Source: Bacteroidales bacterium
GTDB taxonomy: Bacteria; Bacteroidota; Bacteroidia; Bacteroidales; Bacteroidaceae
Reading direction: 5' to 3'
Length of the DNA stretch: 64,000 bases
NCBI GenBank assembly: GCA_024690405.1
Contig: JAILCU010000109.1
Location: 1-64,000, forward strand
Part shown: one piece after another, positions 51,487-59,986 of the stretch
Position numbering within the stretch: the stretch's first letter is position 1
Layout: each line of letters begins with the position of its first letter
Program-made: the position numbers and the translations under genes
The notes under the pieces: generated by a model
Databases searched by the model: none
What the model saw: the letters and a program-made list of their open reading frames with translations, nothing else
What the model was told of the DNA's origin: nothing

Positions 51487-53010
51487 GTGGAAAAGCAGAG
51501 AAGCGTCTTCGCCAGCATCGACTGGGTCACCATCATGATTTATATCCTCCTCCTCGGGATGGGGTGGATGAGCATCTGCGGAGCCTGCTACGAATACGGA
51601 CAGCCGCGCGACTTCCTCTCGCTGGCCTCCTTCGACACCCGCACTGGCATGCAGCTGGTGTGGATCGGCTCCTCCATTCTCCTGGGCTCCGTCATCCTGC
51701 TGCTAGACGACCGCATCTTCGACACCTTCGCCTATCTCATCTACGGAGTCCTCGTCATCCTGCTCTTCATCACGCCTTTTCTGGCGCACGACATCAAGGG
51801 CTCCATGTCGTGGATCAAGATAGGCCCCTTCAGCTTCCAGAGCGCCGAATTTGCCAAGTTTGCCACGGCGCTGGCCCTGGCCAAGTTCATGGGCAGCTAC
51901 GGTTTCAAGCTCGAAGGCTCGTGGAAGAACATGGCCGTATGCCTCGCCCTGATGCTGCTGCCCATGGCGCTCATCGTGATGCAGAAAGAGACGGGTTCGG
52001 CACTGGTCTATCTCAGCCTCTTCCTCATGCTCTACCGCGAAGGCATGCCCGGCAGCGTGCTCTTCCTCGGACTCTCCGCAGTGGCCTACGTCGTGGTCGG
52101 ACTACGCTTTGCCGACGAAATGGTGCTGGAGGGCACCACCAGTCTGGGTTTGCTGCTGGTGATGGCGATGATCGTGGTCTTCACCGCCGGTCTGCTCTTC
52201 TCCTACGCGCGTCCCTCGGCACTGTTCGGTTCCGTGCTGGGCGAGCAGCGCAAGACGTACGACAGCTACCGCCGCGCCATGACCGACACCCTCGGTTTAG
52301 GCCTCGGCACGATGGTCGCCGCGGTGCTCTTCGCACGCTTCATCCATGCCTTCAACATCGGTCCGATCTTTGTCGCCGTCTGCGTACTGCTGATCCTGCG
52401 CCTCGCATGGATAGGCCTGCACACGCACATCTACCGATACATCACCATCGCCCTCTTCGGCATCACCTCCATAGGCCTTTTCTACTCCTCCAACTACCTC
52501 CTCGACCACCTGCAGCCCCACCAGCGCGCCCGTGTGCAGGAGCTGCTGGGCCTGAGCGAGGACCCCGACGGCGTGGGCTATAACGTCATCCAGGCCAAGA
52601 TCGCCATCGGCTCCGGCGGTCTCGAAGGCAAAGGTTTCCTCAAGGGAACGCAGACCAAGCTGCGCTACGTGCCGGAGCAGGAGACGGACTTCATCTTCTG
52701 CACCATGGGCGAGGAACAGGGCTTCATCGGGTCCTCCGTCGTTCTGATTCTCTTCCTGGCTCTGCTCCTGCGGCTCATCTATCTCTCCGAGCGGCAGCCC
52801 TACACCTTCGGCCGTGTCTACGGCTATTGTGTCTTCTCCATTTTCCTCTTCCATGTCCTCATCAACATCGGCATGGTCTTAGGTCTGATGCCCGTCATCG
52901 GCATTCCCCTGCCCTTTTTCAGTTACGGCGGCTCCTCCCTCTGGGGCTTCACCCTCCTCCTCTTCATCTTCCTTCGTATCGATGCGGGTCGCGTTAGGTT
53001 GCAGCGCTAA
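51487..53010 (+). CDS. rodA: RodA peptidoglycan glycosyltransferase (SEDS family, GTG start)
   Basis: 507-residue polytopic membrane protein that polymerises lipid II in side-wall growth with PBP2. SEDS signatures: AHDIKGSMSWIKIGPFSFQSAEFAKFATALALAKF, MQKETGSALVYLSLF, NVIQAKIAIGSGGLEGKGFLKGTQTKLRYVPEQETDFIFC, and the C-terminal MPVIGIPLPFFSYGGSSLW. It is about 100 residues longer than enterobacterial RodA because of extra helices in the middle (about 190-320), usual in Bacteroidetes. GTG 51487 gives the expected EKQRSVFASIDWVT N-terminus; the next ATG would cut into the first helix. Confidence 0.95.
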   Translation: MEKQRSVFASIDWVTIMIYILLLGMGWMSICGACYEYGQPRDFLSLASFDTRTGMQLVWIGSSILLGSVILLLDDRIFDTFAYLIYGVLVILLFITPFLAHDIKGSMSWIKIGPFSFQSAEFAKFATALALAKFMGSYGFKLEGSWKNMAVCLALMLLPMALIVMQKETGSALVYLSLFLMLYREGMPGSVLFLGLSAVAYVVVGLRFADEMVLEGTTSLGLLLVMAMIVVFTAGLLFSYARPSALFGSVLGEQRKTYDSYRRAMTDTLGLGLGTMVAAVLFARFIHAFNIGPIFVAVCVLLILRLAWIGLHTHIYRYITIALFGITSIGLFYSSNYLLDHLQPHQRARVQELLGLSEDPDGVGYNVIQAKIAIGSGGLEGKGFLKGTQTKLRYVPEQETDFIFCTMGEEQGFIGSSVVLILFLALLLRLIYLSERQPYTFGRVYGYCVFSIFLFHVLINIGMVLGLMPVIGIPLPFFSYGGSSLWGFTLLLFIFLRIDAGRVRLQR

Positions 53011-53027
53011 ATAATGCCAATACCGGT

Positions 53028-53046
53028 TCCCTCTCTTTGAGAGGGA
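53028..53046 (+). terminator. Hairpin after rodA
   Basis: TCCCTCTC-ttt-GAGAGGGA, perfect 8-bp stem, 17 bases after the rodA stop. No strong T-run follows, so the terminator call is tentative. Confidence 0.5.
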
Positions 53047-53112
53047 CAGTTGTACAATCTTCCTCCTTTCAATAAAAAAATGCATTCATGCTAAAAAATA
53101 TTTGCAAAATAA

Positions 53113-53144
53113 TTTGGTTTATATTATAAACTTATTTACCTTTG
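53113..53144 (+). promoter_or_regulatory. Promoter of the membrane protein/winged-helix pair
   Basis: TTTG (53113-53116), 20 bases, TACCTTTG (53137-53144), a full consensus pair. The leader of about 100 bases contains a GCAGGAGCAGGGC stretch. Confidence 0.7.
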
Positions 53145-53252
53145 CGCCGTGATTCGAACACAAAAGGCCTAAAACCTTGCTTTCTGCAGGAGCAGGGCAG
53201 CGGCCAAAAGCGTTAAAAAACTATTGTTAAACCAAAGCAAATAGAGAAAACA

Positions 53253-53879
53253 ATGGAAGAAAACAACAATATGACTGCAGAACGCAGTCTGGAAATCATT
53301 CGTGAATCGATAGAACGCAGCCAGCGTACTATTACTAAGAACTCGTCAGTCCCTATGATCTGGTGGGGTGTCTGCGTCGTCATGTTCGCTTTGCTCATAG
53401 CCTATTTATGGAAGAATTATGGTGGCCCTGTCTGGAATTGGTTGTGGGCTGTCATGTGGGTCGTGGGATATGCCGGCAATTGGCTCATTGACAAGAAAAA
53501 GGAAACTATTCCAACGACCTTTGTGGGTAAAGCCATCGGCTATGTGTGGAGCACTTTTGGTGTCTTCTGTGGAGGCTTTGGCATTTTGTTAGGCTTAATT
53601 GGCGGCAAAATATTGCCTTTTGAACTGATCATGCCTGGTATGTATGTCTTCGGTTGCATTACAAGCATTATTTCGTTATGCTTTGGGATGGGTACGACCA
53701 TCACAGGACTCATCATCCAAAACCGCATTATACAGGTTTGTGGGATTATAGCCGGTCTGGGTGGATTCTTCTACGCTCTGCATTTTCCCGATTACAGGCA
53801 ACTTTTCGTAATGGCTAGCGTGGCAATCATTGGTCTGATCATTCCAGGCTTGATCATCCATTTGCAAAATAAAAAATAA
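53253..53879 (+). CDS. Six-helix membrane protein of unknown function
   Basis: 208 residues. A charged N-terminal helix (AERSLEIIRESIERSQRTITK) is followed by about six membrane helices (VPMIWWGVCVVMFALLIAYLW, WNWLWAVMWVVGYAGNWLI, YVWSTFGVFCGGFGILLGLIGG and others). I do not recognise a named family. It is paired with a winged-helix regulator 12 bases downstream, an arrangement seen in Bacteroidetes where the two are thought to act together (inference). Codon use is more A/T-rich than in neighbouring genes, which may mean a different origin. Confidence 0.8.
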   Translation: MEENNNMTAERSLEIIRESIERSQRTITKNSSVPMIWWGVCVVMFALLIAYLWKNYGGPVWNWLWAVMWVVGYAGNWLIDKKKETIPTTFVGKAIGYVWSTFGVFCGGFGILLGLIGGKILPFELIMPGMYVFGCITSIISLCFGMGTTITGLIIQNRIIQVCGIIAGLGGFFYALHFPDYRQLFVMASVAIIGLIIPGLIIHLQNKK

Positions 53880-53891
53880 GGAGGAGAGTAC

Positions 53892-54179
53892 ATGTTCCAA
53901 CCATTAGATCCACTTCTGCATTCCGAGTTGCGACTAGCGATTATTTCGTTGCTTATCAGCGCTGAAGAAGCGGAGTTTCCCTATATTAAAGAACAGACAG
54001 GCGCCACTGCCGGCAATCTGAGCGTGCAGGTAGACAAACTGTCGGTTGCTGGATATATAGAGGTAGAGAAGACCTTCAAGGGCAAGCGGCCATGTACCAT
54101 CTGTCGAATTACACCCACAGGGATTACAGCCTTTAAGGCCTACGTGGAGGCTTTGAAAACCTATCTCAACGTGAAATAA
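53892..54179 (+). CDS. Small winged-helix transcriptional regulator
   Basis: 95 residues, one winged-helix domain: LHSELRLAIISLLISAEEAEFPYIKEQTGATAGNLSVQVDKLSVAGYIEVEKTFKGKRPCTICRITPTGITAFKAYVEAL. It matches the short MarR/ArsR-like type often annotated as winged helix DNA-binding domain. It follows the membrane protein by 12 bases, with a GGAGGAGAG stretch before the ATG that looks like a true ribosome-binding site. It probably controls its own operon. Confidence 0.88.
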   Translation: MFQPLDPLLHSELRLAIISLLISAEEAEFPYIKEQTGATAGNLSVQVDKLSVAGYIEVEKTFKGKRPCTICRITPTGITAFKAYVEALKTYLNVK

Positions 54180-54257
54180 GCCTCCCTCTCACCATCCCCC
54201 TTTTCATGTGGAAAAGGTACCGCAACTAAGTCAAATTTAGAAACTGCTATAAAGTGA

Positions 54258-54301
54258 GTCCCGAAAGAAGTAACGATCACTTTCGGGGCTTTCTCTTTTT
54301 A
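54258..54301 (+). terminator. Rho-independent terminator after the winged-helix gene
   Basis: AGTCCCGAAAG (54258-54268) and CTTTCGGGGCT (54281-54291) pair over 11 positions (one G-U), with a 12-base loop and the tail TTCTCTTTTTA. Confidence 0.88.
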
Positions 54302-54389
54302 TTCTTCTTATAAATCAGTCAAACTCCAGCCCCCCTTCCCGGCAGTTTTCATCTTCCTAACGACAGAAAAATGATAGGCCTCCTCCTCC

Positions 54390-54420
54390 CTGCGCCAGCC
54401 TCTCCCCCTTCACGGGGGTA
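54390..54420. repeat. Second copy of the dispersed CTGCGCCAGCC element
   Basis: CTGCGCCAGCCTCTCCCCCT followed by TCACGGGGG, as at 34663-34691 with one base changed. Part of a 436-base convergent gap that otherwise holds only a terminator and repeats. Confidence 0.85.
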
Positions 54421-54496
54421 GCGAGGGAAAAGAGGATTGACTGAATGTCAATCATCCCCGAGCGACCGACGCTTATCTCCTAAGCGGAGGACGACC

Positions 54497-54612
54497 ATGT
54501 CCGAAGGACACAGAGGGTCTGCTGCAAGATGTCCGAAGGACAGAGGGGGCTGCTGTAAGACGTCCGAAGGATAGAGGGGGCTGCTGTAAGATGTCCGAAG
54601 GACAGAGGGGGC
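54497..54612. repeat. 31-bp tandem repeat of the TGTCCGAAGGACAGAGGGGG type
   Basis: ATGTCCGAAGG begins units at 54497, 54529, 54560 and 54591. Each has the mini-hairpin GTCC-gaa-GGAC and then CAGAGGGGGCTGCTGTAAG. The single copy of the same phrase at 34694-34711 shows this is a dispersed element that has been amplified here. It stops just before the stop codon of the PL/GH28 gene. Confidence 0.93.
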
Positions 54613-54615
54613 TTT

Positions 54616-57069
54616 TCACTTTATAAACCTCAATCCCTTCACGTGGTTTCCCACGTACATCGGCACGAAATCTGCCGTGGTATACCATCGCGGTTTTTCC
54701 GGCATGTCGTCGTAGAGTTTGCGGCCATTGATTTTCAGGCCTTCAAAGGTGATATTTTCCACGCAACGCTCTTCGTTGTAACCATTGAGGATGGAGAGAT
54801 AAGGTTGGGGGCCGTTGTAGCGGACGTTGCGGAAGGTGACGTCCCTGACACCTCGTCCCGGTGCCGTGCAGTATTTCTCGTTCCATGCCACTTTCACCTG
54901 CAGGATGCTTCCGCGGTGGAGGCTCTCGATGCGGATGTTGTCAAAAAGCACGTTGCGCACGAGATTATCGTCGCCGCAGTTGATGGCTAAGCAGCCCTGA
55001 TAGTCCACCTGTGCCTCGCTCTGGCAAAGGATATCGATGTTCTCGTACACGAGGTCGCAGATGCTGTCGGGTGCCGAGGGATTGCCGTGGATGCCGATGA
55101 AGATGGGATGGGCGACATCGGCCCATAAAGTGGAGTTGCGCATACGCACATTGCGCACCGAACCCGTGAAGCCCTTGCGCGTGGCATAAGCCGTGGTGCA
55201 GTCATCGGAGTTGCGGCAGAATACGCGGTCGTAGAGCACATTGCTGCTGGCAAACACGTTGAGTCCGTCGCCCCACCCGGGGTGCGAGATGCTGCGCACA
55301 TCGTGCAGCACTACGCCATCCGAACCGCCCACGGGACAGGTGTTCAGCACGAGCCCGTCGATGTTCACGTTACGGCTGCGGTGCACGTGGCAACCCTCGT
55401 AGCCGTCGGCGGGACGAGCGATGCCGCGTCCCACGATGCTCACGTCGTGCGCATCCTCAATGGCAAACGTTCCCGTGAAATAAGCACCTCCGGCCAGATA
55501 GACCGTGGTGTTGGAGGCGAGACTGACGGTCTTCTCATCATACAGCCCCGGTGCGAAATAGCGGAAGGTGCGCCCTTGCTTGCGGGCCTGTTTCTCCGCT
55601 TCTTCGCGTGAGACGGGCGGACGCGAGGTGAACACGAGGAGGTTGTCGGTGATGTCGCCGTCGAATTCCACGCTGACGTTCTCGGGCTGGAAAAGCACGA
55701 ACTGCACGGTGCTGTCGTTCAACTGGTTGGCGATGACGCCACGGTAGTCGGGTCGCACGCGCGCGATCTTATATTTCTTGGTCTTGCACACCACACGCAC
55801 GAAGACGTCGCCGGTGAAGTCAAACATGGCATACGAGATCTCGCTCACGGCGTGCCCCGTGCCTCTGAGGGCCGACACCGAGGCGTCGGCGGGTTGGACG
55901 GAAGAGGCGGGAGCCGCAGCCACAGGGGCGTTGACCTTGGCCATGTAGGTGTCGATGCGCGTCCATTCCTTGGCACCGCGCGGTTGGATGAAAACGTCGT
56001 AGTCGTGTTTCAGCGGTGCTCCTTCTGGAGCGGGATAAGTGAATACCTCATGCAGTTTCTTGCCTTCGGTGACGCCCGGTGCCCGCGTGATGGTGGTCTC
56101 CTGTCCCACTTGTGCCTGTCCGTTTTTCAGGGCTTTGCGCTGAATGGCGAGCACTTTCTTGGCATAGGGCATCTTCAGTCCCTTCACCTTCACATAATGT
56201 TCGTAGGGCTTGCGGTAGATGTCCCACAGGCGGCCGCGTCCCATTGCTCCGGGCTCGTTCCATTTGCAGTAGAGCCCAGTACAGTCCGACCACGTCTCGA
56301 AAGGTACGTCGTAGCCTAAGTTGTAGCAGGCGGTGTATTCTATGCCTTTCATCAGGCGGTTGTCGAAGGCTCCCCAGAGGTCATCTCCCTGCTCCCACGC
56401 CAGTTCGCAGATGTCGCACAGCATGCCCAAGCCTAATTGCACATGCCCCTGGTCGCGTCCCGTCTCCTGGCATTGACCCGTGACGCCCACGTAGTTTGGC
56501 AAGGCTCCGTTGTCCTTGGCGTGTAGGAAGTAGTCGACGGAAGCCCGGTAGAGCGTGCTGTCCTCCAGGAAAAGGGCACATGCCATGCGGCAGCGGTTGA
56601 CCACGGCACCCCAGTTGCCGTTGGCATAGGGACTGTCTTCCTCAAACTTGTCGATGGCAGGCAGTATGGCCCTGCGCACCATCGCCGCCCACTCGGGCGT
56701 AGCATGCCGGCGCAGGAGCGTCATCGCCCTGACGAGGTCAAAGCCCTGGATGCAGCACAACGGAGCGTCGTGACCGTCAAAGCGCTGCAGCGTCCGGGCA
56801 TAGGCGTTGATGATCTCGAGTGCTTTCGCCTGATGGGCTTCGCGCGCAGCCGTCACTCCGCTACCCTTCTCCGTGCACACCCGGGCACATTCGAGCGCCG
56901 CACGCATATCGCGTTCGCTGCCGACCTTCGAGCGGCGGAACTCGCCGTCGCGGGCCACCACCTCGTAGGGCCCTGCTATTTTATACCCGGAGTAATCTGT
57001 TTGTGCCCGTACGACGGTTACCGGCAACGACAGCAGGAAAAGGGCGAAAATGACGCATCGTTCTCTCAT
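54616..57069 (-). CDS. Alginate-lyase-like domain fused to a GH28-type beta-helix
   Basis: 817-residue exported protein with signal peptide 1-22. Residues about 40-300 form an alpha/alpha-toroid with the alginate-lyase family pattern (NGNWGAVVNRCRMACALFLED, GQCQETGRDQGHVQLGLGMLCDICELAWEQGDDLWG, IEYTACYNLGYDVPF). About 340-500 is a beta-rich connecting domain. Residues about 505-817 are a right-handed beta-helix like GH28/GH49 enzymes (YFAPGLYDEKTVSLASNTTVYLAGGAYFTG), with GDGLNV (Asp601), NSDDC (Asp622-Asp623) and GIHGNP as candidate catalytic positions. Acidic polysaccharide (pectin-like or uronate-rich) is a reasonable guess for the substrate. No SusC/D pair nearby. Convergent with the winged-helix gene. 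Confidence 0.82.
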   Translation of the reverse strand: MRERCVIFALFLLSLPVTVVRAQTDYSGYKIAGPYEVVARDGEFRRSKVGSERDMRAALECARVCTEKGSGVTAAREAHQAKALEIINAYARTLQRFDGHDAPLCCIQGFDLVRAMTLLRRHATPEWAAMVRRAILPAIDKFEEDSPYANGNWGAVVNRCRMACALFLEDSTLYRASVDYFLHAKDNGALPNYVGVTGQCQETGRDQGHVQLGLGMLCDICELAWEQGDDLWGAFDNRLMKGIEYTACYNLGYDVPFETWSDCTGLYCKWNEPGAMGRGRLWDIYRKPYEHYVKVKGLKMPYAKKVLAIQRKALKNGQAQVGQETTITRAPGVTEGKKLHEVFTYPAPEGAPLKHDYDVFIQPRGAKEWTRIDTYMAKVNAPVAAAPASSVQPADASVSALRGTGHAVSEISYAMFDFTGDVFVRVVCKTKKYKIARVRPDYRGVIANQLNDSTVQFVLFQPENVSVEFDGDITDNLLVFTSRPPVSREEAEKQARKQGRTFRYFAPGLYDEKTVSLASNTTVYLAGGAYFTGTFAIEDAHDVSIVGRGIARPADGYEGCHVHRSRNVNIDGLVLNTCPVGGSDGVVLHDVRSISHPGWGDGLNVFASSNVLYDRVFCRNSDDCTTAYATRKGFTGSVRNVRMRNSTLWADVAHPIFIGIHGNPSAPDSICDLVYENIDILCQSEAQVDYQGCLAINCGDDNLVRNVLFDNIRIESLHRGSILQVKVAWNEKYCTAPGRGVRDVTFRNVRYNGPQPYLSILNGYNEERCVENITFEGLKINGRKLYDDMPEKPRWYTTADFVPMYVGNHVKGLRFIK

Positions 57070-57110
57070 CGGTGTATTGATTTTGTGTTATTTACAAGTC
57101 TATTGCGCTG

Positions 57111-57118
57111 CAAAGATA
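57111..57118 (-). promoter_or_regulatory. -7 box of the PL/GH28 gene
   Basis: Minus-strand TATCTTTG, 41 bases before the ATG. Confidence 0.6.
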
Positions 57119-57194
57119 ACACTTTTAATCATACGATTCCCGTTTTGGGGCAAAAAAGTAAATGATGCATCTTGTTTAGGCCGGCATTGGTTGG

Positions 57195-57318
57195 GGTTTA
57201 AAGGGATTAAAAGGGTTTAAGGGTTTAAGAGTTTAAAGGGTTTAAGAGTTTAAGAGTTTAAGAGTTTAAGGGGTTTAAGGGTTTAAGGGTTTAAGGGTTT
57301 AAGAGTTTAAGGGTTTAA
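57195..57318. repeat. 9-bp tandem repeat GGGTTTAAG
   Basis: About 13 copies of GGGTTTAAG/AGTTTAAGA units between the efflux operon's end and the PL/GH28 promoter. Non-coding. Confidence 0.93.
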
Positions 57319-57337
57319 TGGCTTCTATAGCCAACAG

Positions 57338-58948
57338 CTAAGGTTTAAGGTTTCTCCTCCTCTTCCTCCTCGCTCTCAGCGCCCTGGCCCCCACGATGGG
57401 CCAACTGGGAAAACGGCGGGCCTGGCGGCGTACCATGGGAATATCCCAGAGAAGGAAGGCGATGGCAAGGAAGGCACTGATGTAAAGCACCCAGCCATAG
57501 AGTTGCTTGATGCTCACGGCCATCATGTCTGGAATGAAATGCTCCATCCACAGGCCAACGTCGAAGGGCTCCGACGTGAACGCAGGCATGTCAAGATAAG
57601 CCGTATAGCGGAGGATGTTGTCCGCCATGTAATAGCGTAAGCCCCATGCATACAATGCACAGCCGATGACGCCACCGATGTACATATGCATGAAGTTGAA
57701 CACCGACAACGACTGAAAGAAATGCTCGAAGGTCATGATCTCATGCAGACTCCACATGAAAGAAATGCTCAGTACGGCATAACTGAAGCCGCGGAAGGCG
57801 ATGGGCAGGCGCAACACCTCTATGTTGATGTGCGCGGCCACAAGGAAATAGAAACCGGCGGCGTAAAGCGTCACACCAATTAAGCCGATGGCGATGAGTT
57901 TATAGACATTGAAATGCCACACCTTCAGCCATAGCCACGAGAGCAGACAGCCGAGCCAGATGCCAGGCAAAGCCCACAGCGTGAGGCCTCGCGAACGCAG
58001 CATCTCGTAGTCCATCACCTCCTCGAAGAACACTTCTTCCAGCACGTGCTCCGTAGCCAGCATGCCCTCCACAACCACTATGAGCAGCAAGATAGGCACC
58101 AAATGGCGATACGTCCACATCTTCGGTTCGTAATAGGGCTGCTGCTTGGTCCACATGCGATGCAGACATCCGCCCAGGGTGATGAGCGACGAGCCCGTGA
58201 GCATGCGGATCGTGGGCGAATGCCACCAGTCGAGCCAGTCGCCGTAGTTGAAAATATAGGCGATCTGCAGACCTAGCAGACTCCAGAAACCCGCCCCCAG
58301 CCAGTCAATACCCTTCAAAGGGACGCGCTGGGGCATCGGGCACCACGGACGGGTCAGAAAGAACTGAACGCACACCACCAGCAGCATCAGGATGATAACG
58401 AACCAATAGGAGACGTACCAGTGCATCTCGTGGGCAAAGAAAGCACTGTACCAGGCCTGCACCTCGATGCTCGTGAGCAGGATGATGTGCAGGCACCGGA
58501 AAAACACCCCCATGTCGCGTGTCGGGGTCATCCACAGCTGGATGTTTGACATATTCTCAAAGGTGCCCTGTATTTTGGCCATGCCTGCCACGAAGCACAA
58601 GACCCACATCAGCGGAAGAAAAGTGGTATGCATGAAGAGCCAGTTGCAAAGCGCTAACACCAACGCTGAGGTGATCAGCAAAGAACGGTTGGTGAAGCGG
58701 AATTTCATGCGGAAGAGAATGGGGAAATAGATGGCCATGCCCGCCAGGTTGGAGTAGAGGCACATCGTCACGTCCTCGCGCATGATGGAGCGCCCCCCGA
58801 TCATCTCGTTCAGCGCACCCAGGTACACGCAACCGGCCAGTTGGAAGCAGAAAGCCTGCACTACATAAATCCACGGCCGCAGCCAACGCGGCACGAAGTC
58901 GCGGAACATGGGCATGGCAAAGGGGGGAGGAGTAGGATGGGAGGTCAT
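57338..58948 (-). CDS. MFS efflux pump inner-membrane component (EmrB-like)
   Basis: 536 residues with about 14 hydrophobic segments (PWIYVVQAFCFQLAGCVYLGALNEM, LVLALCNWLFMHTTFLPLMWVLCFVAG and others) and a basic C-terminal tail (RRQARRFPSWP ... RARRKRRRNLKP). With the adjoining HlyD/EmrA-type and TolC-type genes it makes a tripartite exporter. Start set at ATG 58948, one base after the stop of the EmrA-like gene; an ATG at 58966 in the same frame would overlap that gene by 17 bases. The drug-exporter DHA2 signature is not clear by eye, so the exact MFS branch is open. Confidence 0.83.
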   Translation of the reverse strand: MTSHPTPPPFAMPMFRDFVPRWLRPWIYVVQAFCFQLAGCVYLGALNEMIGGRSIMREDVTMCLYSNLAGMAIYFPILFRMKFRFTNRSLLITSALVLALCNWLFMHTTFLPLMWVLCFVAGMAKIQGTFENMSNIQLWMTPTRDMGVFFRCLHIILLTSIEVQAWYSAFFAHEMHWYVSYWFVIILMLLVVCVQFFLTRPWCPMPQRVPLKGIDWLGAGFWSLLGLQIAYIFNYGDWLDWWHSPTIRMLTGSSLITLGGCLHRMWTKQQPYYEPKMWTYRHLVPILLLIVVVEGMLATEHVLEEVFFEEVMDYEMLRSRGLTLWALPGIWLGCLLSWLWLKVWHFNVYKLIAIGLIGVTLYAAGFYFLVAAHINIEVLRLPIAFRGFSYAVLSISFMWSLHEIMTFEHFFQSLSVFNFMHMYIGGVIGCALYAWGLRYYMADNILRYTAYLDMPAFTSEPFDVGLWMEHFIPDMMAVSIKQLYGWVLYISAFLAIAFLLWDIPMVRRQARRFPSWPIVGARALRARRKRRRNLKP

Positions 58949-58949
58949 C

Positions 58950-59984
58950 TCAGTATTCCACTTCACATTCTACGTTCAGCCCGGCGCGCAGACGGACCAG
59001 GTCTTCAGCATGGTTTCCTTCGAGGCTGATGCGCACGGGCACGCGCTGCTCCACTTTCACGAAGTTACCGGTGGCGTTGTCCTGCGGAATCAGGCTATAG
59101 GCGCTGCCCGTGGCATCGGAGATGCGTTCTACGATGCCTGTGTACACTATGTCCGGCACGGCATCGGCTTTCACACGCACCTTGGCACCCACACAGATGT
59201 TTGGCAGTTGCGTCTCGCGGTAGTTAGCCACAACCCACATCTCTTCGCTGTCAACGATATCCACCAGCGTCTGTCCCGGTTGCACCAGCTGCCCCTCATG
59301 GATTTCCTTCCTACCGAGCACGCCGTCGGCAGTAGCCACGACGACGGTATAGGAGAGGTTCAGCCGTGCGAGGTCAAGGCGGGCACGCGCCACTTCTATG
59401 GCGGCTTCGCTCTGCTGCAGATGATGACCTTGTTCGCTGCGCAGCAGCGTCATCGAACGCCGCTGACGGTTGACGGCTTCGTAGCGTGCAGCGGCAGCCT
59501 GATAGGCGGTATGCACGTTGTCGGCCTGCTGCTGCGTCACGCTCTGCTCCGCCAGCAGTTTCTCGAAGCGCGCATCTTCACGACGCGCATGTTCCATCTG
59601 CGCACGCAGTTCCTCGATGGTGGCCTCCGTCACGCCGATATTGCTACTTGTCGTGGCCATTCCCGTGGTCGTGGCACGGCTCCCGGCTTCGGCATTGGCC
59701 AGTTCGGCTTCGGCCTGTGCTACAGCCAGACGGTATTCCGTATCCTCGATTACCGCCAGCGTATCGCCTTTCCTGACGGACTGGAACTCCTCGAAGCGGA
59801 TTTCCTTGATGAAACCCGCCACGCGCGTGTTCACGGGGGTGATATGCTGCCTCACGTGGGCATTATCCGTCCACTCTACCCGACCAAAATGGGCGAAGTT
59901 CAGAATGACGATGGCGGCACCGGCTACGAGCAGCACCATCACGATGATATTGTACGTCCAACGATAGATGATTTTCTTTTCCAT
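58950..59984 (-). CDS. EmrA/HlyD-type periplasmic adaptor
   Basis: 344-residue membrane-fusion protein. An N-terminal anchor helix (RWTYNIIVMVLLVAGAAIVIL) is followed by a lipoyl/barrel-sandwich half (VEWTDNAHVRQHITPVNTRVAGFIKEIRFEEFQSVRKGDTLAVIED), a long coiled coil (about 85-195) and the second half (VVATADGVLGRKEIHEGQLVQPGQTLVDIVDSEEMWVVANYRETQL). TDNAHV is the EmrA signature. Starts 2 bases after the tolC-like stop; middle gene of the operon. Confidence 0.94.
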   Translation of the reverse strand: MEKKIIYRWTYNIIVMVLLVAGAAIVILNFAHFGRVEWTDNAHVRQHITPVNTRVAGFIKEIRFEEFQSVRKGDTLAVIEDTEYRLAVAQAEAELANAEAGSRATTTGMATTSSNIGVTEATIEELRAQMEHARREDARFEKLLAEQSVTQQQADNVHTAYQAAAARYEAVNRQRRSMTLLRSEQGHHLQQSEAAIEVARARLDLARLNLSYTVVVATADGVLGRKEIHEGQLVQPGQTLVDIVDSEEMWVVANYRETQLPNICVGAKVRVKADAVPDIVYTGIVERISDATGSAYSLIPQDNATGNFVKVEQRVPVRISLEGNHAEDLVRLRAGLNVECEVEY

Positions 59985-59986
59985 AA

